Shown: piece after piece, positions 34,158 to 43,583 of the stretch
How the letters are laid out: each line of letters begins with the position of its first letter
Position numbering within the stretch: position 1 is the first letter of the stretch
DNA from: Desulfomicrobium baculatum DSM 4028
Lineage (GTDB): Bacteria; Desulfobacterota; Desulfovibrionia; Desulfovibrionales; Desulfomicrobiaceae
Assembly: GCF_000023225.1 (NCBI RefSeq)
Contig: NC_013173.1
Location: forward strand, 1,924,501-1,988,500
Direction: 5' to 3'
Length of the DNA: 64,000 nt
Translations under genes and position numbers: made by a program
The notes under the pieces: generated by a model
Seen by the model: only the letters and a program-made list of their open reading frames with translations
The model's database searches: none
What the model was told of the DNA's origin: nothing

Positions 34158-35774
34158 TCAGGATCCTGCGGACACGCGCAGCAGATCCCCTTTGAGCATC
34201 CACAGCACCGTGGCGGTCAGACGGTCCTCGCTGGCTGCCTTTTGGCGCAGGGCCGTCCATGAAAGCGGATTACGGGCCCAGACCAGCACCTTGCGCATCA
34301 GCTCAAGGTCAATCCTGGCTTCGATGCCCGCGTAAACCACCGGAAAATCCTGCCCCCGATACACGGCCCTTCCCAGCTCCGTTACCTCCAGCACATCCCC
34401 TGCCGCCAGACGCCGCGACGGATATCCGGCAAAAAGCCGTTCATAGCGCATGGCCAGCGGATGGCGGTGTTCGCCCTCGCCCGGCTTGGGCGCGGGCGCT
34501 GCCGACAGACGCTCCCACAATTCCAGATAGCGTCCGATGACTACGGACCAGTCAAACCCCTGCGCATGTTCGCGGGCCGCCCGGCCCATTTCCTCGCGCA
34601 CGCTTTTTTGCAGCAAAACCCGCAGTTGTCCGGCCAGCTCGCCCACATCCACGGCCACGTCCTGGGCCAGCCACAGGTGGTAGGCGCTGTCGTAGAGAAG
34701 CGGCGCCAGGAGCGAAACATCGTCCACCTCGCCGCTGTCCAGGGTGGGAACCAGAAATCCCGTGCGCCCGTGACGGACCAGGTCGCGATAGCCGTCGTAA
34801 TCCGATGCGATGACAGGCTTTGCGGCGGCCGCCGCTTCCAGGATCGTCAGCCCGAAAGTTTCCTGGGGGTTGTCGGCCAGGGACACGACCACGTCGGCGC
34901 GATGCAGCAGGGCCGTCCTGGTCGCGTCGTCGGGACAGCGCACGAGAACAAGTTCAAGCCCGATGTTGGCCGCCAGGTTGGTCAGGGTATGCGGCAGGGA
35001 TGCCCCCTCGTCAGGGCTCCCGGCCAGAACCAGGCAGACCCCGCCCAGGTCCACCCCGCCCTGACGCAAGCGCTGGAAGGCCCGCAGCAGGGGCAGAAGA
35101 TCCATCTTGGAATACGGGCTGATGCGCCCCGGCACCAAAAAGACGGTCTTCGTGGCCGGAACCGCAGGCACGCCCTCCAGCGTGGAAACATCGAAGTCCC
35201 GGCACCAGATGCCCAGCGGCACGACGGCCACCTGCGCAGCCGGAGCGTGGAACGTCTCGGCCAGGGCGGACAATTCTTCCCGCACCACGTCGGCGCCGGC
35301 CCTTGAAGTGGCCACGATGCAGTCTCGTCCCGTCACTCCGGCCCAGACATGCTGGGCGAAGGACTGCCCGTAGCGTGCATAGGACAGGGAGTGGGTCACG
35401 CCGGTGATGGGAAAGATGTTGGCGGCCAGACGGTTCCTGAGCGCGGCCAGGAAGCCCTGGGCGGTCAGGCAGTCGGAGAGGTGGAAGGCGTGGTAGGCGT
35501 TCGCGGCCAGGTGTTCGGCCAGGGCGGTGCGCGGCAGGATGCGCACCTTGGCGGCGGCCTGCGGGCAAACGGCGTTCACGAAGGCTTCAAGCGCCGTGCC
35601 GCTGTGCCGGTCCGGAAGAAAAAAATGATATTCCCGGAAAGGATCGGCCCCAAGCAAAGCCTGCAGAAAGCCGGAATTGGCGACCTTGCGCCCGATAACG
35701 GGACCGCCTTCGACAAACGGATCAAGAGTGCCCCAGATCGGGCCGGAGTGTTGCGCCATGCCCGCATAAAGCAA
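34158..35774 (-). CDS. glycosyltransferase family 4 with an extended C-terminus
   Basis: 538 residues. The GT-B donor domain is recognisable by VPGRISPYSKMDLLPLL (about 215), LVLAGSPDEG, and SLADNPQETFGLTILEAAAAAKP with the E-x7-E-type pair (about 305-325). About 130 extra C-terminal residues are unassigned. The apparent start is TTG 35774, which retains the first beta strand (LLYAGMAQHSG-like); an ATG five codons later would cut into it. The gene is isolated, convergent with cbiH and divergent from the diguanylate cyclase gene. The acceptor is unknown. Confidence 0.8.
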   Translation of the reverse strand: MLYAGMAQHSGPIWGTLDPFVEGGPVIGRKVANSGFLQALLGADPFREYHFFLPDRHSGTALEAFVNAVCPQAAAKVRILPRTALAEHLAANAYHAFHLSDCLTAQGFLAALRNRLAANIFPITGVTHSLSYARYGQSFAQHVWAGVTGRDCIVATSRAGADVVREELSALAETFHAPAAQVAVVPLGIWCRDFDVSTLEGVPAVPATKTVFLVPGRISPYSKMDLLPLLRAFQRLRQGGVDLGGVCLVLAGSPDEGASLPHTLTNLAANIGLELVLVRCPDDATRTALLHRADVVVSLADNPQETFGLTILEAAAAAKPVIASDYDGYRDLVRHGRTGFLVPTLDSGEVDDVSLLAPLLYDSAYHLWLAQDVAVDVGELAGQLRVLLQKSVREEMGRAAREHAQGFDWSVVIGRYLELWERLSAAPAPKPGEGEHRHPLAMRYERLFAGYPSRRLAAGDVLEVTELGRAVYRGQDFPVVYAGIEARIDLELMRKVLVWARNPLSWTALRQKAASEDRLTATVLWMLKGDLLRVSAGS

Positions 35775-35945
35775 TATCCGGGCCTGATTTCAACGTGATC
35801 CGGCCAGCTTGAAATAAACGGCTGTCAGTGGCGCAAAGAGAATCATAATTCAATTCGGCCGCAAGGTTGCAGCCGACGATACGCTTGGCAACAAACTTGC
35901 TAAGTACCAGCAAATCGTCAATTTTTCGTATCCTTGGAGGATTCC

Positions 35946-37397
35946 ATGAACGCCCTTACCCGCCCCTGCCTGGGCCTCGCTCTCAGCTCCGAGTTGGCAT
36001 CCCAGCTGGAGGGCCACCTGCCACGAACACGCGTCCTCGAAAATCGTTCGCTCAGTTCGGCACAGGAATTCATGAGCGCGAGAACCCAGGGTGGGCTTGT
36101 CTTCATTGCCGTTTCCACATGGAAGGAACTTGCCCCGGACGACAGGGAGCGATTGATTGCGCACAAGTCCTGGCAGTTCATGCTCATCGCCGATCAGCAT
36201 GACCCGGATGCTCTTGAATACATGTCCTCCGGCACGTTCCTGACCCTCATGACCTGCCCCCTTGATAGGGCAAAAATTTCCCGCGCCCTGCAGCAGGCGG
36301 AAGAAGTGTCCAACATGTATGACGACATCTTCCACATGGCACGCGAAATCAGCCTCGAACGGGAGCTTCTGACGCGTAAGAATGAGCAGCTTGCCTTTCT
36401 CAACCAGCTCCTGACCAGGGCCAGTCAAACCCTTGACCCGGCGGTCATCCTTGCCAATTGCTCCGAAGACTTCGCCATGCTGCTTGACGTCGGAAACGTG
36501 CTCGGCGTCTTCTGGGCCGAAAACGAAGGCCAGACCGAGGCCGAGCTTTTCTTGCCGGGTACATTGCCGCATGCCCAGCAGGCGGAATGGATCAATCACC
36601 TCCTGAGCGTCGCGGCCCGCCTGGGCAAGCAGGAGGTGCGCGGGTATCAGGTGTCGGCGCTGGAACTCAAAGACTGCAAACCGGGCAATCCCCCGGAGCT
36701 TGAAGAGCTGATCACCCTGCCCCTGACCTTGGGCTCCGAACCCTTCGGTGCTTTGGTCATCTGCTCGCAGGATGCCTCAAAGCTGGGTCAGGACCGCTTG
36801 CGCATCCTCAGCTCCGCAGCCAACCATCTGGCGCTGGCCATGCGCAACGGCCTGGAATTCCGCAAGACCAAGGCCAGAGCGGACCATGACGGCCTGACGC
36901 GCATCTCCAATCGTCACCATTTTGACATCCGTCTGCGTGAAGAGATGAAGCGCCACCAGCGCCACCAGGATGAACTGAGCCTGATGATGATCGACCTCGA
37001 CTATTTCAAGTCAATCAACGACACTTACGGCCATCAGGCCGGAGACATGGTGCTGCAGGAAGTGGGCAAGATTCTGAACAACACGCTGCGGGAATCGGAT
37101 TTCCCCGCGCGCTACGGCGGAGAGGAATTCGTCGTCATCCTGCCCCAGACCAGGGAGGATCAAGCCTGGATCCTGGCTGAACGCCTGCGCTCCCAGATCG
37201 GCCAGACCTTTTTCCGTTCCCAGAAAAAACGTTTCCGGGTCACGGCCTCCATCGGCATCGCCGGCATCAAGCCCTGCGCGCTGACCCCGCCGGAGACTCT
37301 GCTCCGCAATGCGGACACCGCCCTCTACCAGGCCAAAACCAACGGGCGGAACATGGTCTGTTGCTCGGCCATCGAAGAAACGCAGGCAGCCCACTAA
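35946..37397 (+). CDS. diguanylate cyclase with N-terminal GAF-like sensory region
   Basis: 483 residues. The first 150 look like an atypical receiver or regulatory domain, and 150-310 contain a GAF-like region. The GGDEF domain (about 320-480) has DGLTRISNRHHFD, MMIDLDYFKSINDTYGHQAGD and the active-site RYGGEEF (about 390). RESD, five residues before RYGGEEF's core, is an intact inhibitory I-site, so the enzyme should make cyclic di-GMP and be feedback inhibited. GGAGG six bases before ATG 35946 fixes the start. It may link to the EPS genes in the window, but no direct connection is visible. Confidence 0.9.
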   Translation: MNALTRPCLGLALSSELASQLEGHLPRTRVLENRSLSSAQEFMSARTQGGLVFIAVSTWKELAPDDRERLIAHKSWQFMLIADQHDPDALEYMSSGTFLTLMTCPLDRAKISRALQQAEEVSNMYDDIFHMAREISLERELLTRKNEQLAFLNQLLTRASQTLDPAVILANCSEDFAMLLDVGNVLGVFWAENEGQTEAELFLPGTLPHAQQAEWINHLLSVAARLGKQEVRGYQVSALELKDCKPGNPPELEELITLPLTLGSEPFGALVICSQDASKLGQDRLRILSSAANHLALAMRNGLEFRKTKARADHDGLTRISNRHHFDIRLREEMKRHQRHQDELSLMMIDLDYFKSINDTYGHQAGDMVLQEVGKILNNTLRESDFPARYGGEEFVVILPQTREDQAWILAERLRSQIGQTFFRSQKKRFRVTASIGIAGIKPCALTPPETLLRNADTALYQAKTNGRNMVCCSAIEETQAAH

Positions 37398-37433
37398 AGG
37401 TGCCAGTGCCATAAATCCGGACCGTAAATTCTT

Positions 37434-37493
37434 TCCGGACGCAAATAAAAACCGCATGGGGTATTCCTCATGCGGTTTTTATTTGCGTCCGGA
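37434..37493. terminator. strong bidirectional terminator between the diguanylate cyclase and TRAP genes
   Basis: Perfect 25-bp inverted arms (37434-37458 and 37469-37493) around a 10-base loop, with internal AAAAACCGCATG / CATGCGGTTTTT. The A and T runs lie inside the arms, so it can terminate convergent transcription from both sides. Confidence 0.85.
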
Positions 37494-37500
37494 CGCCCCT

Positions 37501-38775
37501 CTACCGAAGTATCGAGGGCAGCCAGGTGGAGATGATCGGGATGTAGGTGACCATCAGCAGGCAAAGGAAGAGCAGCAGCAGAAAAGGCATCACGGACCGG
37601 GCGATGTAGGTCAGGGGCCGCCTGGTGATGCCCATGGCCACGAACAGATTCAGACCGAAGGGAAAGGTCAGAAAGCCGATCTCCACGTTGACGATCATCA
37701 TGATGCCCCAGGCCACCGGATCAATACCGAAATGGTCCAGCATGGGCAGAAAGATGGGCGTCAGGACCAGGATGGAAGTCACGATGTCCATGACGCAGCC
37801 GACCGCAAGCAGGAGGAGGTTGACCAGAAAGAGGAAGACGTACTTGTTGCTGATATGCGCGGCGATGAACTCGGCGGCCTGTACGGGGAGCTGCTCTCGC
37901 GTCAGCAGCCAGATGAAGGGCATGGCGCAGGCGATGATAAACAGCAGGGCCGAGGACAGCACGGCGCTCTTGGTCAGAATGACCCTGAGCTTCTCCCAGG
38001 TCAGGGACCTGTAGATGAAGGTCTCCACCAGCAGGGCGTAGACCACGGACACGCCCGCCGCCTCGGTAGGCGTGAAGATGCCGGAATAGATGCCGCCAAG
38101 CACGATAATCGGCATGGCCAGGCCCCAGGACGCGCGGCCCAGGATGCGCAGGGTCTCAACCAGGGAATGGGACGAGGTCGCGCCCCAGTTGAAGCGCCGG
38201 GCCATGTACACGGCAAAGGCCCCGAAAATGACCACCCGCACCACGCCCGGCACGATGCCGGCCATGAACATGTCGCTGACCGAGGTGTTGCCCACCAGGG
38301 AATAGAGGACCATGGGAATGGACGGAGGGATGAGAATGCCTAAGGTCCCGGCGCTGGTGATGAGGCCGATGCTGAATCTCTCGGAGTAGCCAGAACGGAT
38401 CAGGGCCGGGATCATGATGCTGCCCACGGCGATGACCGTGGCCGGGCTTGATCCGGAAATGGCCGCGAAAAACATGCAAGTCAGAATCCCGGCCAGGGCC
38501 AGGCCCCCTCGAAAACGCCCGACGCAAGCGTCCATGGTTTTGACCAGATAATGGGCGATGCGACCCTCGGCCATGATGTTTCCGGCCAGGATGAAAAATG
38601 GGATGGAAAGCAGCAGAAAATTGTCCAGTCCGCGAAAAAGCTGCTGCACCAGCGCGGTCAGGGGTACATCCAAGAAGAATGTCACGGCTCCGGCCGTGGT
38701 GGCCAGGACGACTATGGAAATGGGCGTGGAGAGCAGCAGCATTCCAAGAAAGGCGCAGACGATGAACCATACCAT
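37501..38775 (-). CDS. dctM: TRAP transporter large permease (DctM), second system
   Basis: 424 residues, about 12 hydrophobic helices, DctM/SiaM family, with FFAAISGSSPATVIAVGSIM (about 106-125) and GTLGILIPPSIPMVLYS. It imports a carboxylate with sodium, together with the DctQ and DctP encoded immediately upstream. The ATG overlaps the dctQ TGA (ATGA). It ends eight bases before the large bidirectional terminator. Divergent lactate dehydrogenase genes suggest lactate or a related 2-hydroxy acid as substrate (inference). Confidence 0.93.
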   Translation of the reverse strand: MVWFIVCAFLGMLLLSTPISIVVLATTAGAVTFFLDVPLTALVQQLFRGLDNFLLLSIPFFILAGNIMAEGRIAHYLVKTMDACVGRFRGGLALAGILTCMFFAAISGSSPATVIAVGSIMIPALIRSGYSERFSIGLITSAGTLGILIPPSIPMVLYSLVGNTSVSDMFMAGIVPGVVRVVIFGAFAVYMARRFNWGATSSHSLVETLRILGRASWGLAMPIIVLGGIYSGIFTPTEAAGVSVVYALLVETFIYRSLTWEKLRVILTKSAVLSSALLFIIACAMPFIWLLTREQLPVQAAEFIAAHISNKYVFLFLVNLLLLAVGCVMDIVTSILVLTPIFLPMLDHFGIDPVAWGIMMIVNVEIGFLTFPFGLNLFVAMGITRRPLTYIARSVMPFLLLLFLCLLMVTYIPIISTWLPSILR

Positions 38776-39269
38776 CAGTCAAGCTCCTGTGCGGGCGCGA
38801 CCATGACACGCAACTGCTCCCAGGCCCGGAGGAGAAAACGCAGGGCGATGGTCGCCCCGAAGACGGGGATGGGCAGATAGGCCACCCACATGGGCATGCC
38901 CAGGGAAGCGGTGGTCATCCCGTAGCGGGCCAGCAGCGCGGTCTGTTCCCATCCATACCAGGCGATGACCAGCATCACTGCCGCACTCAAAAGGTTCGCC
39001 AGGGTCCGCAAAGCTGCGGCCATGCGTGGTGGAGCATACTGGGTTACGGCCTCCATGGAGAAATGCGCTCCGTGTTTGACCGCCATGCCCGCTCCGGCAA
39101 AGGTCACGAAGACCAGCAGATACCGGCTGCCCTCGTCAAACCAATCAAAGGTCATACCCAGAAAATAGCGGGTACAGACCTGGATGGTGGTGCCAACGGC
39201 CAGAAGCAGGAGCAGCCCGCCCACGGCCAATTCCTCGATGTGTCCGAGGGTGCGCAGAAAATTCTTCAT
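38775..39269 (-). CDS. dctQ: TRAP transporter small permease (DctQ), second system
   Basis: 164 residues with four hydrophobic helices in the DctQ pattern (LAVGGLLLLLAVGTTIQVCTR, YLLVFVTFAGAGMAVKHGAH). It pairs with the DctM encoded downstream through an ATGA overlap. The ATG at 39269 begins directly at MKNFLRTLGHIEEL; the preceding GAGAGA is a modest binding site, consistent with lower expression than dctP. Confidence 0.9.
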   Translation of the reverse strand: MKNFLRTLGHIEELAVGGLLLLLAVGTTIQVCTRYFLGMTFDWFDEGSRYLLVFVTFAGAGMAVKHGAHFSMEAVTQYAPPRMAAALRTLANLLSAAVMLVIAWYGWEQTALLARYGMTTASLGMPMWVAYLPIPVFGATIALRFLLRAWEQLRVMVAPAQELD

Positions 39270-39281
39270 CGTTCTCTCAAA

Positions 39282-39309
39282 AACGGCAGAGCCGAGAGGC
39301 CCTGCCGTT
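39282..39309 (-). terminator. intra-operon attenuator-like terminator between dctP and dctQ
   Basis: On the minus strand AACGGCAGGGCC / GGCTCTGCCGTT forms a 12-bp stem (one G-U pair) around TCTC and runs into TTTTTGAG. This is a good rho-independent terminator placed after dctP but before dctQM, so it probably lowers permease expression relative to the binding protein. Confidence 0.65.
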
Positions 39310-39372
39310 CTGTTTCAGACATGCATTGGTCTGCTGCGCGTATACGTGTTGCAACGCGGCCGCGAACAAACC

Positions 39373-40425
39373 CTACTTGCTGTACTGGTTCACCTTTTCG
39401 ACGATCATGTCATAGTAGCGCTTGCCTGCGTACTTGCCGAATTTGGGGTCGTTTGGAATGACGCCGACCTGGTCCGCAAATTTTTCGTGTACGGGCAGCA
39501 CGGCCTCGTGAAAGGCCTGGCGCTCTTCGGGGGTCAAGTCCGCGATGGTGGCTCCGAATTTATCCACGGCCAGCTTTTCCAGCTCGTTGCGCATGTTGGT
39601 GTTTTCGGTACGGTTGATGTCCTCGGCGATCTTGGCGGCATCCAGAAAGATCTGCTGCTGCTCGGGGGTCAGGCTCTCCCAGACCGGACGGCTGACCATC
39701 TTGTAGAGACAGGTCAGGGAGTGCGAGGAACGGGTCAGATACTTGGCCACTTCCGTGAATTTCATCATGACCGAAGTGGGGATGGGATTCTCCTGCATGT
39801 CCACCGCGCCCTGCTGCAGGGCCGTGTACAGTTCCGGAAAGGGGATGCCCACAGGATTGGCGCCGAGCGCCCGGAAACTCTCCAGGAACACGGGCGAATC
39901 CATGACCCGCACGCGCACGCCCTTCATCTGCTCGGGAGTGGTGATGGTCCTGTCGCGCACGCCGAAGTCACGCATCTCGTTCTCGGCGTACCCGATGGGA
40001 ATAAGCCCCATGCCGGGCATGAGGGCGTCCATGACGGTCTTGAATTCCTCGTCGGCCAGCACCTTGTAGGCGACTTCCTTGCTCGGAAAGAGAAAAAAGA
40101 GGTCCAAGAGTCCCACCTGCGGGATGAGGTTGGACATGACCGCCGTGGTGCAGTCCATCATGTCCAGAGTGCCGAACTGGACTTGCTCCAGCATGGAACG
40201 CTCATTGCCGAGCTGCCCCAGGGGGAAAACCTCGATCTTGATCTCGCCGCCTGTCTCCTTTTCCACATGCGCGGCAAAGGCCAGAGCCGCCTTGTGCATG
40301 GGGAAGTCCTTGTTCTCGATCTTCGTAGGCGCGATATGTCCGAACTTAAGAACCCGCGCCGCCTGGGCCGATGCGGCGGCGAACATGGTCAAAGCCAGAA
40401 AGATCACCATAACTTTCATTTTCAT
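39373..40425 (-). CDS. dctP: TRAP transporter periplasmic binding protein (DctP), second system
   Basis: 350 residues. Signal peptide MKMKVMVIFLALTMFAAASAQA, then the DctP fold beginning VLKFGHIAP; MKGVRVRVMDSP (about 165) contains the conserved carboxylate-binding arginine, and a following PFPELYTALQQGAVDMQEN is characteristic of C4-dicarboxylate/2-hydroxy-acid type DctP. GGAGG lies six bases before ATG 40425. The gene is divergent from the D-lactate dehydrogenase fusion across a 282-bp region, which may hold shared regulation. Confidence 0.92.
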   Translation of the reverse strand: MKMKVMVIFLALTMFAAASAQAARVLKFGHIAPTKIENKDFPMHKAALAFAAHVEKETGGEIKIEVFPLGQLGNERSMLEQVQFGTLDMMDCTTAVMSNLIPQVGLLDLFFLFPSKEVAYKVLADEEFKTVMDALMPGMGLIPIGYAENEMRDFGVRDRTITTPEQMKGVRVRVMDSPVFLESFRALGANPVGIPFPELYTALQQGAVDMQENPIPTSVMMKFTEVAKYLTRSSHSLTCLYKMVSRPVWESLTPEQQQIFLDAAKIAEDINRTENTNMRNELEKLAVDKFGATIADLTPEERQAFHEAVLPVHEKFADQVGVIPNDPKFGKYAGKRYYDMIVEKVNQYSK

Positions 40426-40707
40426 CGATTCCTCCGGGGCTGCCCGCACACCACGCAAAGCGAATGATGCAAGCATTTGTTTTCATTTAATTTCAAAAGC
40501 AAGAACACAAAGAATAAACAATTATCGATCAGCAAGAAGCTTTGCAACCCTTTTCTGCGCATCACTGCGCCCTAGATTTGGGTCTGAACGGCCCAAATCG
40601 TCCCGTCACGTTGACTTCGACGCGGCACGTCCCTAGTGATCTTGTGCTTCCAATGCACGCTCCGACCCGTCCGCCACGGGTGGGGCATCGATCCTACGGA
40701 GCGCCCA

Positions 40708-43521
40708 ATGTCCCTGCCATCCATTCTTGCCGACGCCCTGATCCGCATCGTCCCTGCAGAACGCCTACATCTGGACGCCGTGCGGGTGCGCGTTTTTGCG
40801 CTTGACGCCAGCATATACCAGCCCCGGGCCCAGGCGGTCATCGACCTTGAGAGCGAGGCCGAAGTGCAGGGCGTGATGGCGACGCTGCGCGAACACGGCG
40901 GCGGGGTGACCTTTCGTGGAGCGGGCACGAGCCTCAATGGCCAGGCCACGGGCGAGGATATCGTGGCGCGCATCCGGGGCCCATTCTGGCGCAAGCATGA
41001 GATCCTGGACGAAGGACGGGCCATCCGGCTGCATTGCGGCCTGACCGGCGGGGAAGCCGATGCGCTCCTGGCTCCGTACGGGCGGCGCATCGGACCCGAC
41101 CCAGCTTCGGCGGCAGCCGCGTCCATCGGCGGCATGGTCGCCAACAACGCTGCCGGCATGTGCTGCACCGTTGATCAGAACACCTTCGCCACCATGCGCC
41201 ACATGCGCCTCATCCTGGCCGACGGCACGATTCTGGACACCGAAGACCCGGACAGCGTGGCCGCGTTTCGCGTCAGCCATGCCCGCGTGCTGGAACGCCT
41301 TTCGACCCTGCGCCGCCAGATCATGGCCGATTCCCCGCTGGTGGAACGCATCCGGCGCAAGTATTCCATCAAGAACACCACCGGCTACAGCGTGAACGCG
41401 CTGACCGAATTCGACGACCCTTTGGACATCCTGACCCATCTGATGATCGGCTCCGAAGGAACCCTGGGCTTTGTCAGCTCCGTAACCCTGGCCACGGTGC
41501 CGGTTCATCCCCTGCGGGCCACGGCGCTGATGATCTTTCCGAACCTTGACGCGGCGGCGCGGGCGGTCATGGCCCTGCGCGGAGGGTGTCCGGTGCAGGC
41601 GGCGGAGCTTCTGGACCGCACCTCCATCCGGGCCGTGGAAAACCTGCCCGCCGCCCCGCCGGTGCTGCGCGAACTGGGCGGGGAAGCCTGCGCCGTGCTC
41701 ATGGAGACCAGAGCCGACGACCCGCAAACCCTGACCCGCAACACCGAGGCAATCCTTTCGGCCCTGGACGGCATCGAACAGGTCGCAGCGCCCCGTTTCA
41801 CCACGGACGCAGCCGAATGCGAGCGCCTGTGGAACGTGCGGCGCGGACTTTTTTCCGCCGTGACCAGCTTCCGCGCCGCCGACGAATTCGTCATCACCGA
41901 AGACATCAACATCCCGGTGGAGCGCCTGGCCGAAGGATGCGTCGCCTTCCAGCGCCTGTTCGCGCGCCACGGCTACGATGCCGGGATCATGGGACACGCC
42001 TTTCACGGCAATTTTCACTTCACCCTGCCCACGCGCATCAGCGATCCCAAGGAGCTGAAGCGGCTGCACGGATTCCTGGACGACCTGGCCGAAGTCATCA
42101 CCCGCGACTTCGACGGGTCGCTCAAGGCCGAACACGGCACGGGCCGGGCCATCGCGCCCTATGTGCGCCAGGAATGGGGCGACACGGTCTATGCGATCAT
42201 GCAGGAGATCAAAACCCTGCTCGACCCGCAGGGGATATTGAACCCCGGCGTCATGTTCAATGAAGACCCGCATGAGCATTTAAAAGGCCTGAAACTGCCC
42301 CTGACCAGCCACCCCAAGATCGACATGTGCGTGGACTGCGGATTCTGCGAGCCGGTCTGCCCTTCGCGGCACATCGCCTTCACCCCGCGCCAGCGCATCG
42401 CGGCCTGGCGGGAAATCACCCGTCTGGAACAGGCAGAGTTTTATGACGAAGCAAGCACGTGGCGCGCCGCCTTCACCGAACTGGGCGAATCGACCTGCGC
42501 CACGGACGGGCTGTGCACCACTCGCTGTCCCCTGGCCATCGATGTGGCCTCCTTCATCCGCGACCTGCGCCATGTCCGGAACACGCCCGGCACGCGCGCA
42601 ATAGCGGGCGCGGCGGCCTCGAATTTTTCAGCGGCGACAGCCTTGGTTCGAGGAGTGCTGCGCGCGGCCGATCTGGGGCATCTGGCCTTGGGCGCGGACA
42701 CGATGGAGGCCTTAAGCCGCATCCTGACCCGGATGAGCGGCAAGCGTCTGCCCCTTTGGCACCAGGCCCTGCCCAAAGCTTCTGCGGCATTGCCCGGGAC
42801 CGCGCATGCCGCCGGCGAAGGGGATGTGGTCGTTTACCTGCCTTCCTGCGCCACGCGGACCATGGGCGACACCAGAGGCGACCGCCGGGAGCCCCTGCCC
42901 GAGGTCACGGTGCGACTTTTGGAACGGGCCGGATTCACTGTGCGCATCCCGGAAAACATAAACGGGCTGTGTTGCGGCAAGGCCTTTGAAACCAAGGGGC
43001 TTTACGATCAGGCCCGGATAAAAATCCTGGAACTGGAAAAGGCGCTGCGCACAGCCTCCGATAATGGCCGCTACCCCATCCTCTGCGACACAAGCCCGTG
43101 CCTGGCGCGCATGAAAAAGGAAATCCCCGGCCTATCCCTTTTTGAACCCATTGAATTCGCGGGCGCTTTCCTGCTGCCCCGGCTGCGCTTCACCCCGGTG
43201 GACCGCAGCATCGCCCTGCACCCGACCTGCTCCACCCGCCTCCTGGGCCTGACCGACGCGTTCACGGATCTGGCCCGCCATCTGGCAGCGGACGTCGTCC
43301 TGCCCACGGGCATCCTCTGCTGCGGCTTCTCCGGCGACAAGGGCTTCCACCGCCCGGAACTCAACGCCTCGGCCCTGGCAGGGCTGGCAGAGCAGGTGCA
43401 TGCGTGCAGCGAAGGATATTCCACATCGCGGACCTGCGAGATCGGCCTCAGCCTGCACGGCGGCATCCCCTACAGCAGCATCCTCTATCTGCTGGAAGAA
43501 TGTTCCAGGCCGGACAAATGA
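40708..43521 (+). CDS. FAD-linked D-lactate dehydrogenase fused to an Fe-S/CCG-domain subunit
   Basis: 937 residues. The N-terminus (about 1-500) is a FAD-binding PCMH/VAO-type oxidase (FRGAGTSLNGQATG, GSEGTLGFVSSVTL, GHAFHGNFHFTLP). A ferredoxin-like part has CVDCGFCEPVCPS (about 540) and CATDGLCTTRCPLAI (about 596). A C-terminal heterodisulfide-reductase-like region has CCG-type motifs (YLPSCATRTMG, CCGKAFETKG, CCGFSGDKG). The architecture matches large D-lactate dehydrogenases passing electrons to the membrane pool; glycolate or another 2-hydroxy acid is the alternative. ATG 40708 has GGAG about seven bases upstream. Confidence 0.87.
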   Translation: MSLPSILADALIRIVPAERLHLDAVRVRVFALDASIYQPRAQAVIDLESEAEVQGVMATLREHGGGVTFRGAGTSLNGQATGEDIVARIRGPFWRKHEILDEGRAIRLHCGLTGGEADALLAPYGRRIGPDPASAAAASIGGMVANNAAGMCCTVDQNTFATMRHMRLILADGTILDTEDPDSVAAFRVSHARVLERLSTLRRQIMADSPLVERIRRKYSIKNTTGYSVNALTEFDDPLDILTHLMIGSEGTLGFVSSVTLATVPVHPLRATALMIFPNLDAAARAVMALRGGCPVQAAELLDRTSIRAVENLPAAPPVLRELGGEACAVLMETRADDPQTLTRNTEAILSALDGIEQVAAPRFTTDAAECERLWNVRRGLFSAVTSFRAADEFVITEDINIPVERLAEGCVAFQRLFARHGYDAGIMGHAFHGNFHFTLPTRISDPKELKRLHGFLDDLAEVITRDFDGSLKAEHGTGRAIAPYVRQEWGDTVYAIMQEIKTLLDPQGILNPGVMFNEDPHEHLKGLKLPLTSHPKIDMCVDCGFCEPVCPSRHIAFTPRQRIAAWREITRLEQAEFYDEASTWRAAFTELGESTCATDGLCTTRCPLAIDVASFIRDLRHVRNTPGTRAIAGAAASNFSAATALVRGVLRAADLGHLALGADTMEALSRILTRMSGKRLPLWHQALPKASAALPGTAHAAGEGDVVVYLPSCATRTMGDTRGDRREPLPEVTVRLLERAGFTVRIPENINGLCCGKAFETKGLYDQARIKILELEKALRTASDNGRYPILCDTSPCLARMKKEIPGLSLFEPIEFAGAFLLPRLRFTPVDRSIALHPTCSTRLLGLTDAFTDLARHLAADVVLPTGILCCGFSGDKGFHRPELNASALAGLAEQVHACSEGYSTSRTCEIGLSLHGGIPYSSILYLLEECSRPDK

Positions 43522-43583
43522 AAATGCAATCACGGCGAACGCGCCGAACAATCCTTTCACTGTTTCCATAGCAAGGCGATTCC

